From the NCBI GenBank assembly GCA_965277775.1, contig OZ255843.1, forward strand, positions 1,674,001-1,738,000: 64,000 bases of DNA. Reading direction: 5' to 3'. Source of the stretch: G965195345 sp965277775 (GTDB lineage Bacteria; Pseudomonadota; Gammaproteobacteria; CAKMZV01). Below the pieces are notes generated by a model. That model worked only from the letters and a program-made list of their open reading frames with translations. It searched no databases and was not told the DNA's origin. Shown here piece after piece: positions 37,479 through 47,567 of this stretch (positions are counted from its first letter, which is position 1; each line of letters opens with the position of its first letter). The translations under genes and the position numbers were made by a program.

Positions 37479-38627
37479 CTAAGCGCGTTGCCCTATGGGC
37501 ACGTAAGTTCTGGGCTCAGAGCCTACGTAAATCTGGGTGGGTCTGAAAATACGATTGTGTGCGACTTGTTCCATATAGTGTGCCAACCAACCGGCTGTGC
37601 GCGCCACGGCAAAAATGGGGGTAAACAGCTCGGGTCGTAAACCAATTTCACGATATAAAATGCCTGAATAGAAATCAACGTTTGGATAGACGCCCTTGTC
37701 AGCCAAATGCTTGTGGCAAATTTCTTCAACTTTTACGGCAATTTCTAATTGTTTGGATATTTTGCCTTTGCGTTTCATCAGTTCTTCGACCAGTTTTTGT
37801 AACAGTTTGGCGCGAGGATCTTTGGTTTTATACTCTCTGTGTCCCATGCCCCAGATGACTTGTTTGTTTTTAATTTTGTCTAGTACATAATTTTCAACAT
37901 TTTCTGGTTTGCCAATTTCGTCAATCATATTGATGACGGCGCGATTGGCACCCCCATGTAGCGGACCCGATAAGGAGGCGACAGCGGCGGCAATGACCGA
38001 GCAAGGGTTGGCCAAGGTTGAGGCGGTGACCATGGCGGTAAATGTTGAGGCGTTGATGGTATGCTCAGCGTGCAGTATGAGGCAGGTATCCATGATTTTG
38101 ATCATCATGGGACTGGGTTCATAGCCCAAAACGGTATAAAGAAAATTGTCCGCATAATTGCCATCATATTTAGGGCTTATGGGTCTATAGCCTGAGCGAA
38201 TTTGCTCCCACATGGCCACCAATGTGCCCACATGCGATAGGATGGTGACAGCTGATTCGTACTGTTGTTGTTGGGTATAAATGCCCTCGTCTGACACTTC
38301 GGTCGCTGGAAAAAAGCTCGACAAGCACGAGATGCCAATTTGCAACACCTGCATTGGATGTGCGGAAGGGGGCAATCTTTGGAGGATGCCGTCAATGTTA
38401 AATTTGATGCGTCGCTGGTTGACTAAGTCGCTGTCAAATTGCTGTAATTCTTCTGGTGTCGGGAGATTGCCACGCAACAATAACAATGCCGTTTCGCTGA
38501 ATGTGCTATGTTCTGCCAGTTGTTCAATGGGATAGCCACGATAAAAGAGTACACCATTCTCACCATCTATATCTGAAATGGCGGATTCTGTTGCTGGAAT
38601 GCCGGCAAGCCCGGGTACATATTTCAT
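37479..38627 (-). CDS. gltA: Citrate synthase
   Basis: Citrate synthase of the short (about 380-residue) type: condenses acetyl-CoA and oxaloacetate to open the TCA cycle. Catalytic residues lie in GPLHGGAN (His), GMGHREYKTKDPRA (His) and YPNVDFYSG (Asp). The N-terminus GLAGIPATESAISDIDGENG resembles the short citrate synthases of Bacillus and cyanobacteria rather than the longer E. coli GltA. 2-Methylcitrate synthase (PrpC) is the alternative, but no prpB or prpD is adjacent. Confidence 0.9.
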   Translation of the reverse strand: MKYVPGLAGIPATESAISDIDGENGVLFYRGYPIEQLAEHSTFSETALLLLRGNLPTPEELQQFDSDLVNQRRIKFNIDGILQRLPPSAHPMQVLQIGISCLSSFFPATEVSDEGIYTQQQQYESAVTILSHVGTLVAMWEQIRSGYRPISPKYDGNYADNFLYTVLGYEPSPMMIKIMDTCLILHAEHTINASTFTAMVTASTLANPCSVIAAAVASLSGPLHGGANRAVINMIDEIGKPENVENYVLDKIKNKQVIWGMGHREYKTKDPRAKLLQKLVEELMKRKGKISKQLEIAVKVEEICHKHLADKGVYPNVDFYSGILYREIGLRPELFTPIFAVARTAGWLAHYMEQVAHNRIFRPTQIYVGSEPRTYVPIGQRA

Positions 38628-38670
38628 AATTTGGTCATCATCTGCCCTAAGGCATGTAAATGATTATAGG

Positions 38671-39015
38671 TTATACACTAAAAGAGGAACCACAACCACA
38701 AGTTGTTGAGGCATTTGGATTTTCAATCACAAAACGCGCCCCTTGAAGGTCTTCAAGATAATCAATTTTTGCTCCGTGTAAGTATTGGACACTCATCGAA
38801 TCAATTAACAGCGTCACGCCTTGATTTTCGAGAACGGTATCATCGTCCTGTTGTAATTCATCAAAGGTGAAACCGTATTGGAATCCAGAACAACCACCGC
38901 CAATAATATAGACACGCAATTTAAGCGAAGGGTTGCCTTCCTCATCAATCAAAAGCCCAACTTTTGAAGCTGCAGAATCACTGAAATCTAAAACATTTTC
39001 CATAATTTCATTCAA
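38671..39015 (-). CDS. erpA: Iron-sulfur insertion protein ErpA
   Basis: A-type carrier that delivers [4Fe-4S] clusters to apo-enzymes, for example in isoprenoid synthesis. The three conserved cysteines are in GGGCSGFQYGFTFDE and TTCGCGSSF; the QYGF and DDDTV segments mark ErpA rather than IscA. 114 residues; an internal ATG four codons in (MENVLDF) is an equally possible start. Stands apart from any isc or suf cluster. Confidence 0.95.
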   Translation of the reverse strand: MNEIMENVLDFSDSAASKVGLLIDEEGNPSLKLRVYIIGGGCSGFQYGFTFDELQQDDDTVLENQGVTLLIDSMSVQYLHGAKIDYLEDLQGARFVIENPNASTTCGCGSSFSV

Positions 39016-39137
39016 TAAAGTAAGTTAAATAAAAGTCACGATTTAATGATTAAACCTGACTCACCAATCATGCCCATTTTACACCACAAAAATATTTAAT
39101 ACATGATTAGCGGAAACAACCATAATGCCTTGAAAAC

Positions 39138-40628
39138 TTAGGTGCCACAAAAGGTTTGATAGATGCGATTATTTTTCTCTGGGGTTGGTCTCAGATATTC
39201 ATTTTCAGTGGTCTGCTCGTAAGGTTGGCTAAGCGCATCGAGCAGCGTTTGAACGGCGCCATAATCCAATGATTGTTCTGCCCTATTCAGCGCGTCCTCA
39301 ACGACGTGATTGCGCGGAATCACCACAGGATTACAAGCATTCATGCCTTGGAGAATTTGTTCAGGTGATTGCTTTCCGCTGTGTAGGCGTTGTTGCCATT
39401 GTTTAAACCATTGCTTAAATGTCGTATCTTGCTGGGGTATTTGGGCAAAGAGGGGGTCTAAGTCAGCGTGGTCGTGGCTCAGACAATGACTCAAATAGCG
39501 AAATCCATTGGTAAAATCGATTTGATTTTGGTGCAACCATTGCATCCACGATTGAATGAGCGGCCCGTCATCGTCTGCTTCGCCCCATAAACCCAGCTTC
39601 CGTCGCATCATATCAAGCCATTGTGCTTCAAAGTGGTCTTGAAACGATCGGATGATGTCCTCAGCGATGGTCACAGACTTTTTGGGGGCATTGTCGATTA
39701 ACGGCAATAAGGCTTCAGCAAATCGGGCTAAATTCCATTGCATGATGGGCGCTTGGTTGGCATAAGCATAGCGACCATTGGTGTCTATAGAACTGAACAC
39801 GGTTTTAGGATCGTAGTGGTCCATGAAGGCGCAGGGTCCATAGTCGATGGTCTCTCCAGAAAGGGCAATATTATCGGTGTTCATGACGCCATGGATGAAC
39901 CCCACTCTCAACCATTCGACGACTAAATGAACTTGACTGAGCACCACAGATTTTAATAATTCAATGTAGGGCTTGTCAGCTTGAGCGATGTCTGGGTAAT
40001 GTCTTTGAATGGTGTAATCCGCCAGTTGTATTAAATCGTTTTTGTCTTGTTTGGCAGCACAATACTGAAAAGTGCCAATGCGCAAATGACTGGCAGCCAC
40101 TCGAGTAAGAATGGCGCCAGGTAACACACCGTGACGACGTATGGAATCACCCGTGCGGACAACAGCCAAGCTGCGGGTACTTGGAATGCCCAGCGCTGCC
40201 ATGGCTTCACTGATGATGTATTCTCGCAACATGGGACCGAGTGCGGCGCGGCCGTCGCCACGTCGTGCATAGGGTGTGGGTCCAGAACCTTTGAGTTGAA
40301 TGTCAAAGCGTTTATTTTCGGGCGTGAGGTGCTCACCCAGCAGATGGGCTCTGCCGTCACCGAGCAAACTCAGATGACCAAACTGATGACCAGCATAGGC
40401 CATGGCCAAAGGCTCAGCTTGTGGGGGCAATTGATTACCCGAGAAAACAGACGCTAAGGCTGAATCTGAGTCAGCGTCCAAGGATAAACCCAGCTGGTGT
40501 GCCAGTGGGTGATTAACAAGGACCACTTGAGGGTCTGGCACAGCCAAAGGCCGACACTTTTCATAAAAATGACTAGGCAATTGGGCATAACTGTGGTCAA
40601 AACGCCAATTGAGTGTATTAGATTGCAT
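39138..40628 (-). CDS. selO: SelO (YdiU) protein adenylyltransferase
   Basis: SelO pseudokinase, which transfers AMP from ATP to Ser, Thr or Tyr of proteins in response to oxidative stress. Motifs: YAGHQFGHLSLLGDGRA, FDIQLKGSGPTPYARRGDGR, IPSTRSLAVVRTGD, GVMNTDNIALSGETIDYGP and FMDHYDPKTVFSS. About 496 residues, usual length. The C-terminus ends FCGT, keeping the conserved cysteine near the end that is selenocysteine in eukaryotic SelO. A hairpin (ATGCGTT/AACGCAT at 40663-40684) lies just upstream, between it and pstS. Confidence 0.95.
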   Translation of the reverse strand: MQSNTLNWRFDHSYAQLPSHFYEKCRPLAVPDPQVVLVNHPLAHQLGLSLDADSDSALASVFSGNQLPPQAEPLAMAYAGHQFGHLSLLGDGRAHLLGEHLTPENKRFDIQLKGSGPTPYARRGDGRAALGPMLREYIISEAMAALGIPSTRSLAVVRTGDSIRRHGVLPGAILTRVAASHLRIGTFQYCAAKQDKNDLIQLADYTIQRHYPDIAQADKPYIELLKSVVLSQVHLVVEWLRVGFIHGVMNTDNIALSGETIDYGPCAFMDHYDPKTVFSSIDTNGRYAYANQAPIMQWNLARFAEALLPLIDNAPKKSVTIAEDIIRSFQDHFEAQWLDMMRRKLGLWGEADDDGPLIQSWMQWLHQNQIDFTNGFRYLSHCLSHDHADLDPLFAQIPQQDTTFKQWFKQWQQRLHSGKQSPEQILQGMNACNPVVIPRNHVVEDALNRAEQSLDYGAVQTLLDALSQPYEQTTENEYLRPTPEKNNRIYQTFCGT

Positions 40629-40757
40629 TGTGGCTCAGTGAGTTCATTGAACAGGCTATTTTATGCGTTATTGGGGAAACGCATCCAATTGTCAACAGTG
40701 GTGTTATTTAAAGCGGCTGTTTATGCGCCACATTGACCGTTGAAGCGGACATTGAGG

Positions 40758-41717
40758 CTATTGAATCTTTTTCAAAACCTTATTGACGACTTTGGATGGC
40801 AACGGAATGTAGCCATCTTTAATGACGGTGGTTTGGCCTTTTTTCGAGAGAATCAATTTGATGAACTCGCGGGTGTTGAGATCAAGGGGTTTGTTAGGGG
40901 GCTTATTCACGTAAATATACAGATAACGTGCTAAGGGGTATTTGCCTTTTAAGGCGTTTTCTGCCGTGACGTGCACATAAGGTTTGCCGATTTTTTTCGC
41001 TATGGGTAAGGCGCGCACACCCGCTGTTTTATAACCAATGCCTGAGTAGCCAATACCATTGATTGAAGCGCTGACAGATTGCACCACTGAAGCAGAGCCA
41101 GGTTGCTCGTTGACGCTGTTACGAAAATCCCCTTTGCACAAGCCGCGTTTTTTGAAGTAGCCATAAGTGCCAGAGACCGAATTTCTGCCAAATAATTGGA
41201 TGTCACGGTTCTGCCAAGCCCCGCTTAAGCCTAAATCGCCCCAAACATTGGCCGCCTTTTTATGGCCACACTTGAGGGTTGATGAAAAAATGGCATCCAC
41301 TTCGGCAATGCTTAAACCTTTGATGGGATTATCCTTATTGACAAAAACCGCCAGAGCATCCACAGCAACGGGGATGGCCAATGCTTTATAGCCATGGGTT
41401 TTTTCAAATGCGGCAATTTCCTTTGATTTCATTTTTCGACTCATGGGACCCAAGTTTGACGTGCCTTCTGTGAGGGCTGGTGGCGCTGTTGAAGAGCCTG
41501 CAGCTTGGATTTGAATCGACACGTTGGGATAAAAGCGTTTGAAATCTTCACTCCAGAGGGTCATGAGATTGGCCAAGGTATCGGAGCCGACGCTGGAAAT
41601 TTTTCCTGATACGCCTTGAATTCTTTGGTAATCGGGCAGCGCGGGATCGACTTTTGTTTCTGCGCGTGCCTGGGATACACAAAATGCAAGGACGATGGAG
41701 AGTATTAAGTGTTTCAT
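40758..41717 (-). CDS. pstS: Phosphate-binding protein PstS
   Basis: Periplasmic phosphate receptor of the Pst ABC importer. Signal peptide MKHLILSIVLAFCVSQARA, then a PBP-like domain with ISSVGSDTLANLM, QAAGSSTAPPALTEG and GRNSVSGTYGYFKK contacting phosphate. About 319 residues. ATG 41717 chosen over a TTG two codons upstream. It is the last gene of the run, 43 bases after phoU, instead of first as in E. coli; this position means its level may depend on the whole operon or on a promoter in that small gap. Confidence 0.94.
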   Translation of the reverse strand: MKHLILSIVLAFCVSQARAETKVDPALPDYQRIQGVSGKISSVGSDTLANLMTLWSEDFKRFYPNVSIQIQAAGSSTAPPALTEGTSNLGPMSRKMKSKEIAAFEKTHGYKALAIPVAVDALAVFVNKDNPIKGLSIAEVDAIFSSTLKCGHKKAANVWGDLGLSGAWQNRDIQLFGRNSVSGTYGYFKKRGLCKGDFRNSVNEQPGSASVVQSVSASINGIGYSGIGYKTAGVRALPIAKKIGKPYVHVTAENALKGKYPLARYLYIYVNKPPNKPLDLNTREFIKLILSKKGQTTVIKDGYIPLPSKVVNKVLKKIQ

Positions 41718-41760
41718 AGTCAATTAAGCGGTCAAGTTAAAGTCAATGTGGGTCTTATGA

Positions 41761-42480
41761 TCAATCGGTTTCTTTGGTTGCAGGGTCAGCTTTTTCAATG
41801 GCATCAGATTGTAGATTATCGCCTAAAAAAGTCCCTGTTTTCATATAAACCAGCTGTTGGCAGATGTTGCGGATGTGGTCGCTGATTCTTTCCAAACCTT
41901 TAATGGCCCATAAATAAGCCAAAATCTGGCGTCTGCTCAATGGATTGGATTGAATGATTTTGACCACTTCTATCAGCGCTTTATCGTAGCGTTGATGGAG
42001 AGATAAATCGGCGGCAAGGAGATTTTCTGCCAAAGTAACGTCTTGAGTTTCCAACACAACAATCATTTCTTTATAAGCCTCGTGAACGCGCCTTGCCATT
42101 TTGAGAAGCGGTGGTTTTGCCGCGTATTGATCTTCAATGGACACAAGGGTTGCCGTGGCTAATTTTTCCGCTTCATCGCCGATGCGCTCCAAATCATTGC
42201 TCATTTTGATGACCGACAGAGGGATACGTAAATCGGAAGCCACAGGTTGATAAATCGCCAGGACCCCAAAACACAGCTCATTGATTTCAACCTCATATCG
42301 ATTGATTTTTTTATCTTGCCGTATGGTTTTTTCAGCGATCTCATTACTCGACTTTTCCAAAGAATCGATGGCAAAATTTATTTGCTCTTCAACACTGTGT
42401 GCCATATTGAGCATGCGCACATTTAATTGGGCTAAGTCCTCGTCAAAATTTTTTAATATGTGGGTTTTTTTCCTATTCAT
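41761..42480 (-). CDS. phoU: Phosphate signalling regulator PhoU
   Basis: PhoU, all-helical protein with two three-helix repeats that links the Pst importer to the PhoR/PhoB phosphate response. Repeats visible as the metal-site helices around SDLRIPLSVIKMSNDLERIGDEAEK and AIKGLERISDHIRNICQQLVY. 239 residues. Two bases separate it from pstB. phoB and phoR are not in the window. Confidence 0.95.
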   Translation of the reverse strand: MNRKKTHILKNFDEDLAQLNVRMLNMAHSVEEQINFAIDSLEKSSNEIAEKTIRQDKKINRYEVEINELCFGVLAIYQPVASDLRIPLSVIKMSNDLERIGDEAEKLATATLVSIEDQYAAKPPLLKMARRVHEAYKEMIVVLETQDVTLAENLLAADLSLHQRYDKALIEVVKIIQSNPLSRRQILAYLWAIKGLERISDHIRNICQQLVYMKTGTFLGDNLQSDAIEKADPATKETD

Positions 42481-42482
42481 AA

Positions 42483-43283
42483 TTATCCAAATCTTCCTGT
42501 GATGTAATCTTCTGTTTGCTTCTCCTTGGGTTCGGTAAATAGTTGGCTGGTCGCGTTGTATTCAATCAATTTGCCAATGTACATAAATGCTGTGTAGTCT
42601 GAAATGCGCGCCGCTTGTTGCATGTTGTGTGTAACGATTAATATGGTGTATTCTTGCCGTAATTCGGAAATTAATTCTTCAATTTTTAGGGTAGAGATGG
42701 GATCCAAAGCAGAGGTGGGTTCATCTAAAAGCAAAACGCTTGGTTTGATGGCAATACATCGAGCAATGACCAATCGTTGTTGCTGCCCACCAGATATGCT
42801 CAAGGCATTGTCGTTCAAGCGATCTTGAACTTCAGGCCACAATCCTGAGGATTTGAGGGCCCATTCAACGGTGTCTTGTAACACCGTCTTATTATTTTCG
42901 CCTTGCAGTCTCAGACCATAGGCAACATTTTCAAAAATGCTTTTGGGAAAGGGATTGGGTTTTTGAAAAACCATGCCAATTTGACGACGCAGTTCTGAAA
43001 CATTGGATTGCTTGTCGTAAATATTATGGTCTTTTAAAAAGATTTCCCCTTCAGTGCGGACAGAATCGACCAGATCATTCATGCGATTAAAACAGCGCAA
43101 TAAAGTGGATTTGCCACAGCCACTTGGACCAATAAAAGCGGTGACCCGTGACTTTGGTATGTCCAAGTTGATGGATTCTAAGGCTTGCTTATTGCCATAG
43201 TATAGATTCCAATTTTTGACCTGCAAAATGGTTTCCACTGCCGTTTTGTCAGTGGTGAGGTCGTGGTTTAAGTTAACTTTCAT
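42483..43283 (-). CDS. pstB: Phosphate ABC transporter ATP-binding protein
   Basis: ATPase of the phosphate importer: Walker A GPSGCGKST, signature SISGGQQQR, Walker B VLLLDEPTSALD, and the PstB-typical GMVFQKPNPFPKSIFENVAYG. 266 residues. Starts 15 bases after pstA; acts on the cytoplasmic face of PstC/PstA. Confidence 0.97.
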   Translation of the reverse strand: MKVNLNHDLTTDKTAVETILQVKNWNLYYGNKQALESINLDIPKSRVTAFIGPSGCGKSTLLRCFNRMNDLVDSVRTEGEIFLKDHNIYDKQSNVSELRRQIGMVFQKPNPFPKSIFENVAYGLRLQGENNKTVLQDTVEWALKSSGLWPEVQDRLNDNALSISGGQQQRLVIARCIAIKPSVLLLDEPTSALDPISTLKIEELISELRQEYTILIVTHNMQQAARISDYTAFMYIGKLIEYNATSQLFTEPKEKQTEDYITGRFG

Positions 43284-43298
43284 ACGAGTATTCAGTGG

Positions 43299-44927
43299 CT
43301 ATTCTAAAGCTTTATATTTTTCTCTTAGATGATTGCGAATTTTGATCGAAAACAAATTAAGCACAATCACAATAATGATCAGTAGTAGCGCCGTTGCATA
43401 AACCAAGGGCCGCGCAGCTTCAACATTTGGGCTTTGAAATCCCACATCAAAAATGTGAAATCCTAAGTGCATAAATTGTCGATCCAAATGGAGGAAGGGC
43501 GGTATTGAATCAATCGCTAAATCAGGTGCTAATTTAACCACACCCACCAACATTAGGGGGGCAACTTCTCCAGCGGCGCGGGCAATGGCAAGAATTAAAC
43601 CAGTCATGATGGCAGGACTCGCCATGGGCAGCACGGTACGAGTTAGGGTTTCAAATTTGGTGGCGCCCAATGCCAGACTGCCTTCGCGGATGGAGGAAGG
43701 AATGCGCGCCAACCCTTCTTCAGTGGAGACGATGACCACAGGCAAGGTCAACAAGGCCAATGTGAGCGAAGCCCAGAGCAATCCAGGCGAGCCGAATGTG
43801 GGTGAGGGTAATGCATAGTCGTAAAACAGCTCATCAATGGAGCCACCGATGAAATAGACAAAGAAACCCAAACCAAAGACACCATAAACGATGGATGGAA
43901 TGCCGGCAAGATTATTGACTGAAATACGAATCATGCGCACAATGAGTCCTTGTTTGGCGTATTCGCGCAAATAAATGGCCGCTATGACGCCAATGGGCGT
44001 GACCAAGATGGTCATTAACAAAACCATCACCACCGTACCAAATATGGCAGGGAAAATGCCCCCTTCGGTATTGGCTTCGCGTGGGTCGTCAGAGACAAAC
44101 TCCCACATTTTGGCGAAATAAAACTGCATCTTCTCAAAAACAGACATTTGATTGGGATAATAAGCACGAATAATCTGATCTAAGGCGACTTCAAAAACAT
44201 GACCGTCTGCGCTTTGAAGCTGTAAGCTGCCCAAGCGATTGAATGCGGCTCGTTGTTCATTCAATTGGGTGTTAAGCCTTTGGTATTGTGATTCTAAGGC
44301 TTGAGCCTTTTGGGTAAAGCTCTGTTCTTTGGTTGCATCCCATCGTTGTTCAGATTTGAGTTTTTTGATGTCCAACGCCAAGGCTCTGAGGGCATGATTG
44401 ATTTTGCCCATGTCATAACGTTCAATGGCGTGGATGGCTTCGCGCTGCTCATGGCTTTGGTCTAATGCTTGTTGTAGATTGTCAACGGCTTCGTAGGTCT
44501 TGCCTTGCCAGGTGAATCCAATCAAGCGGGCATAAACATTGCCCCATTCTTCGCGCTCAAGCACGATATAACCGCTGGGTTGGCGGCGATTTTCGATGTG
44601 CGCATCATTAAACCATTTGAAATCCAGACCGAAATGCTCCCGATTGCCAATTTTGTAAAGGCTTTGGTTTAGTTGTTTATTGTCTTGTTCGTCACTTTGT
44701 TGTTTGACCAATTCACCAGCATGCGTTTGCTTTTGGGCATTGACCATGGTATCGAACTCATAAACGCTGGCGGGCCAAAAATGCCCTAAACCCTTTACCA
44801 TGATGAAGGCCAGCAATCCAAAGACCATGATAAGACTGATGCTGACTGCAGAGGCATTGAGCCAGATCCAATGTTCCCCTTGGTGAATCCATTGCTTGAA
44901 GGTGGGTCGATTTTGGCTTATGTGCAT
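43299..44927 (-). CDS. pstA: Phosphate ABC transporter permease PstA, long form
   Basis: Membrane subunit of the phosphate importer. One N-terminal helix is followed by about 230 residues of periplasmic sequence with a strongly helical, coiled-coil-like stretch (LKSEQRWDATKEQSFTQKAQ and onward), then the normal five-to-six-helix permease core with the EAA loop EGSLALGATKFETLTRTVLP. E. coli PstA lacks this insert; long forms of this kind occur in other Gammaproteobacteria. ATG 44927 is preferred, 16 bases after pstC ends; the frame stays open to 44993 within pstC. Confidence 0.93.
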   Translation of the reverse strand: MHISQNRPTFKQWIHQGEHWIWLNASAVSISLIMVFGLLAFIMVKGLGHFWPASVYEFDTMVNAQKQTHAGELVKQQSDEQDNKQLNQSLYKIGNREHFGLDFKWFNDAHIENRRQPSGYIVLEREEWGNVYARLIGFTWQGKTYEAVDNLQQALDQSHEQREAIHAIERYDMGKINHALRALALDIKKLKSEQRWDATKEQSFTQKAQALESQYQRLNTQLNEQRAAFNRLGSLQLQSADGHVFEVALDQIIRAYYPNQMSVFEKMQFYFAKMWEFVSDDPREANTEGGIFPAIFGTVVMVLLMTILVTPIGVIAAIYLREYAKQGLIVRMIRISVNNLAGIPSIVYGVFGLGFFVYFIGGSIDELFYDYALPSPTFGSPGLLWASLTLALLTLPVVIVSTEEGLARIPSSIREGSLALGATKFETLTRTVLPMASPAIMTGLILAIARAAGEVAPLMLVGVVKLAPDLAIDSIPPFLHLDRQFMHLGFHIFDVGFQSPNVEAARPLVYATALLLIIIVIVLNLFSIKIRNHLREKYKALE

Positions 44928-44943
44928 GGGTGTTGGCAAAGGA

Positions 44944-47181
44944 TTATAAGGAACCGTATTTTTTGCGCAATCGTTGGCGTATGATTTCTGCACTGGTGTT
45001 GAATAGGAAAGTGAATAAGAACAGCACCAAAGCGGCTAAAAACAACACGCGATAATGGGAACTGCCCACTTCCGATTCGGGCATTTCAACGGCAATATTG
45101 GCGGCCAGAGTACGCATGCCTTCAAAGATGTTAAAGTCCATGATGGGGGTATTTCCAGTCGCCATTAGTACAATCATGGTTTCACCGACGGCTCGTCCGA
45201 AACCAATCATGACGCCAGAAAATATGCCTGGGCTGGCGGTGGGCAATACAACGCCTGTTAGGGTTTGCCACGATGAAGCCCCCAAGGCTAATGAACCATT
45301 AACCAAATGTTTGGGCACTGAAAACACGGCGTCTTCTGAGATGGAAAAAATGGTTGGGATCACGGCGAATCCCATGGCAAAACCAACCACCATGGCATTG
45401 CGTTGGTCATAGCTAATGCCTAACTCTTGGCTGATATATTGGCGTAAATTACCATCAAAAAATACGGTTTCAATGGGTTGAGCCAACCAAAAACAAAATA
45501 AGGTAATACCGATGACAACGGGCACAAGTAGGGCGGCGCGCCATTGGTCATTGATCAATGCAATCCAATGATTAGGCGCTCTTAACCACAACCAACCAAA
45601 AGCAACCAATGCCACAGGCATGACCCACAATGTTAAAAAGATCGCTGCCAAATTATTTTCAATGAAGGGGGACAGCCACAATCCAGCCAAAAATCCTAAG
45701 ATGACCGTGGGTAAAGCTTCCATAGTTTCAATGGTGGGTTTGACCATGCGACGCATGGCAGGCGACATAAAAAAAGCGGTGTAAATGGCACCAAAAATGG
45801 CCAATGGCATGGCAATGAGCATGGCGTAAAAAGCCGCCTTAAGCGTGCCAAAGGTCAAGGGGGTTAAACTTAATTTTGCTTCAAAATCTTGATCAGCGGC
45901 AGACGATTGCCAAACATGTTGCGGTTCTGGATAGCCTTCGTAGTGAATTTTTGACCACAATGATCGGAAGTTGATTTCGGGGTGTTCATTGTCGATGGCG
46001 AACCATTGTTGCTGTTGTTGTGAATAGATTTGCAATCCATCTCCACGGGGGGTGAAGTTGATCAACAAAGGTTGTTCGGAAACTTGCTGGGTTAGTATTA
46101 AAGAAGCAGAAGGGGCGTAAAACAAGCCGATTTTACCGTCGGTATCGCTGGCGGCAAAAACCTTGCGTTGGTGTTCGCTGACAATGTGGCTGATGGGTTT
46201 TTGCGATAACTGGGTTGAGGTGATTTCCTGCCACGCGTCTTGGTTCAAAAACCATTTGCTAACAAAACCCTTGTTGTCTCCAAGCAACAGTGATACTTCA
46301 CCGAGCAACCACGCAGAAGTCAGGATGGTTCTGTTGGTATCAATGATTTGCGGGTTTTCTATGAGGGCTTCTTCAAACAGGCCATAAGCGACAAATAGCC
46401 CTTCTTTGGAGAGGGCAATCAGCCAACGCCCGTCGTTGCTCAGGTGCAATTGATCGGCAACAAAATTTTGACCTTCGCTGATGGTGGGTAGGATGGTGCG
46501 TGAATCTTCTTCTAAGGTACTGCCTTCGCCATCCAATGAAGATTCTTTGGCGTAGCGAATCAGTTCAAGTTGGTTGCTGGTTTGAATTACCACCAAAACT
46601 TCTTCGTCTATTTCACGAGCAGCCAGGGCGGTGATGTCGAATTCACTCACTTCTATTCTTTGATTGTCCTCACCATAGAGTGGTTCAATAAGGGGAGTGA
46701 CTAATCGTGTATCATTGGGATAACTCAGCTGATCAGTATGCTTAACAAACCTTATGAAGCCGGCTTCTTCTGCCCAGGCGTATCGCAAAGGCGCGCGACC
46801 AACCAGCGTTACGGCCTGAATGGCAGAAATATCCTCCAATGGCGGTTGTGCAATGATTTTCCCTGCTTGGTTTTGAGTTGGCACGCGAAAATGTTGAACG
46901 AGACCATCGGCAAACACTTCGGTATAAGTCTCTTGGTATTCGTCTATGCGACTATACAGCGGGATTGCTTGTTGATTATTCGCATGAGATTGAGTCCATT
47001 TAGACTCGATCTCAGCAGAATCAAATAAGGGATAAACGACGGAAATGAGGTAGGCGAAAATCAAAGTGATGGCAATGATGACACAGACACCGCCAAAGGT
47101 GATCAGATACCGTGCGAGGGAATCTACAATTTCTCTACGACGATTTGAACGGTGATTTCTTAAAAAGGATAAAACATCCAT
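44944..47181 (-). CDS. pstC: Phosphate ABC transporter permease PstC, long form
   Basis: 745-residue permease, more than twice the E. coli length. After one N-terminal helix (about residues 25-50) there is a periplasmic insertion of nearly 390 residues with beta-propeller-like repeats (LHLSNDGRWLIALSKEGLF, LLLGDNKGFVSKW, VFAASDTDGKIGLF). The permease core follows, with LPTVILGFLAGLWLSPF and the EAA loop NGSLALGASSWQTLTGVVLP. First gene of the pstC-pstA-pstB-phoU-pstS run. What the large insert senses or binds is not known to me. Confidence 0.93.
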   Translation of the reverse strand: MDVLSFLRNHRSNRRREIVDSLARYLITFGGVCVIIAITLIFAYLISVVYPLFDSAEIESKWTQSHANNQQAIPLYSRIDEYQETYTEVFADGLVQHFRVPTQNQAGKIIAQPPLEDISAIQAVTLVGRAPLRYAWAEEAGFIRFVKHTDQLSYPNDTRLVTPLIEPLYGEDNQRIEVSEFDITALAAREIDEEVLVVIQTSNQLELIRYAKESSLDGEGSTLEEDSRTILPTISEGQNFVADQLHLSNDGRWLIALSKEGLFVAYGLFEEALIENPQIIDTNRTILTSAWLLGEVSLLLGDNKGFVSKWFLNQDAWQEITSTQLSQKPISHIVSEHQRKVFAASDTDGKIGLFYAPSASLILTQQVSEQPLLINFTPRGDGLQIYSQQQQQWFAIDNEHPEINFRSLWSKIHYEGYPEPQHVWQSSAADQDFEAKLSLTPLTFGTLKAAFYAMLIAMPLAIFGAIYTAFFMSPAMRRMVKPTIETMEALPTVILGFLAGLWLSPFIENNLAAIFLTLWVMPVALVAFGWLWLRAPNHWIALINDQWRAALLVPVVIGITLFCFWLAQPIETVFFDGNLRQYISQELGISYDQRNAMVVGFAMGFAVIPTIFSISEDAVFSVPKHLVNGSLALGASSWQTLTGVVLPTASPGIFSGVMIGFGRAVGETMIVLMATGNTPIMDFNIFEGMRTLAANIAVEMPESEVGSSHYRVLFLAALVLFLFTFLFNTSAEIIRQRLRKKYGSL

Positions 47182-47318
47182 AAGTATCTTCGGTCATATT
47201 AGGGCTAGTTAGCGAATCCTGCTTTGCTTGTGTCCACAAAAGCAACCATTGAAGTGAACGATTCTCGAACCGAATTATTTAAAAAAACCATTCAAACGGT
47301 TTTTAAATTTTCAGGCGT

Positions 47319-47347
47319 ATTGTCAGCTTTTGACAAGGGCTTGTCAA
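47319..47347 (-). promoter_or_regulatory. Candidate pst operon promoter with TGTCA half-sites
   Basis: On the minus strand a consensus -35 TTGACA (47347-47342) is followed after 17 bases by GACAAT (47324-47319) as -10, about 140 bases upstream of pstC. TGTCA/TGACA half-sites recur at 47321, 47331 and 47342; PhoB boxes are built from TGTCA direct repeats, but here the copies alternate in orientation and the spacing is not canonical, so PhoB control is only a suggestion. Confidence 0.4.
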
Positions 47348-47567
47348 GGGGAAAAACTAATAAATCCGTTCAATCAAAAGCCATGTTGAATGAAATTATT
47401 AGATGCGTTAAATCGAGTTTACCTTTAGCGACGCGTCAAGGCATTTCCTTGGGCAAATATGGCGCAACTAAGAACGCAAAAACGGGGGCTTTTTTCATCG
47501 AATATTTTGTTGTACAAAAAGCCATAAATTCCCTAATTATTTTCATTATTTATAAAGATTTATGCGT

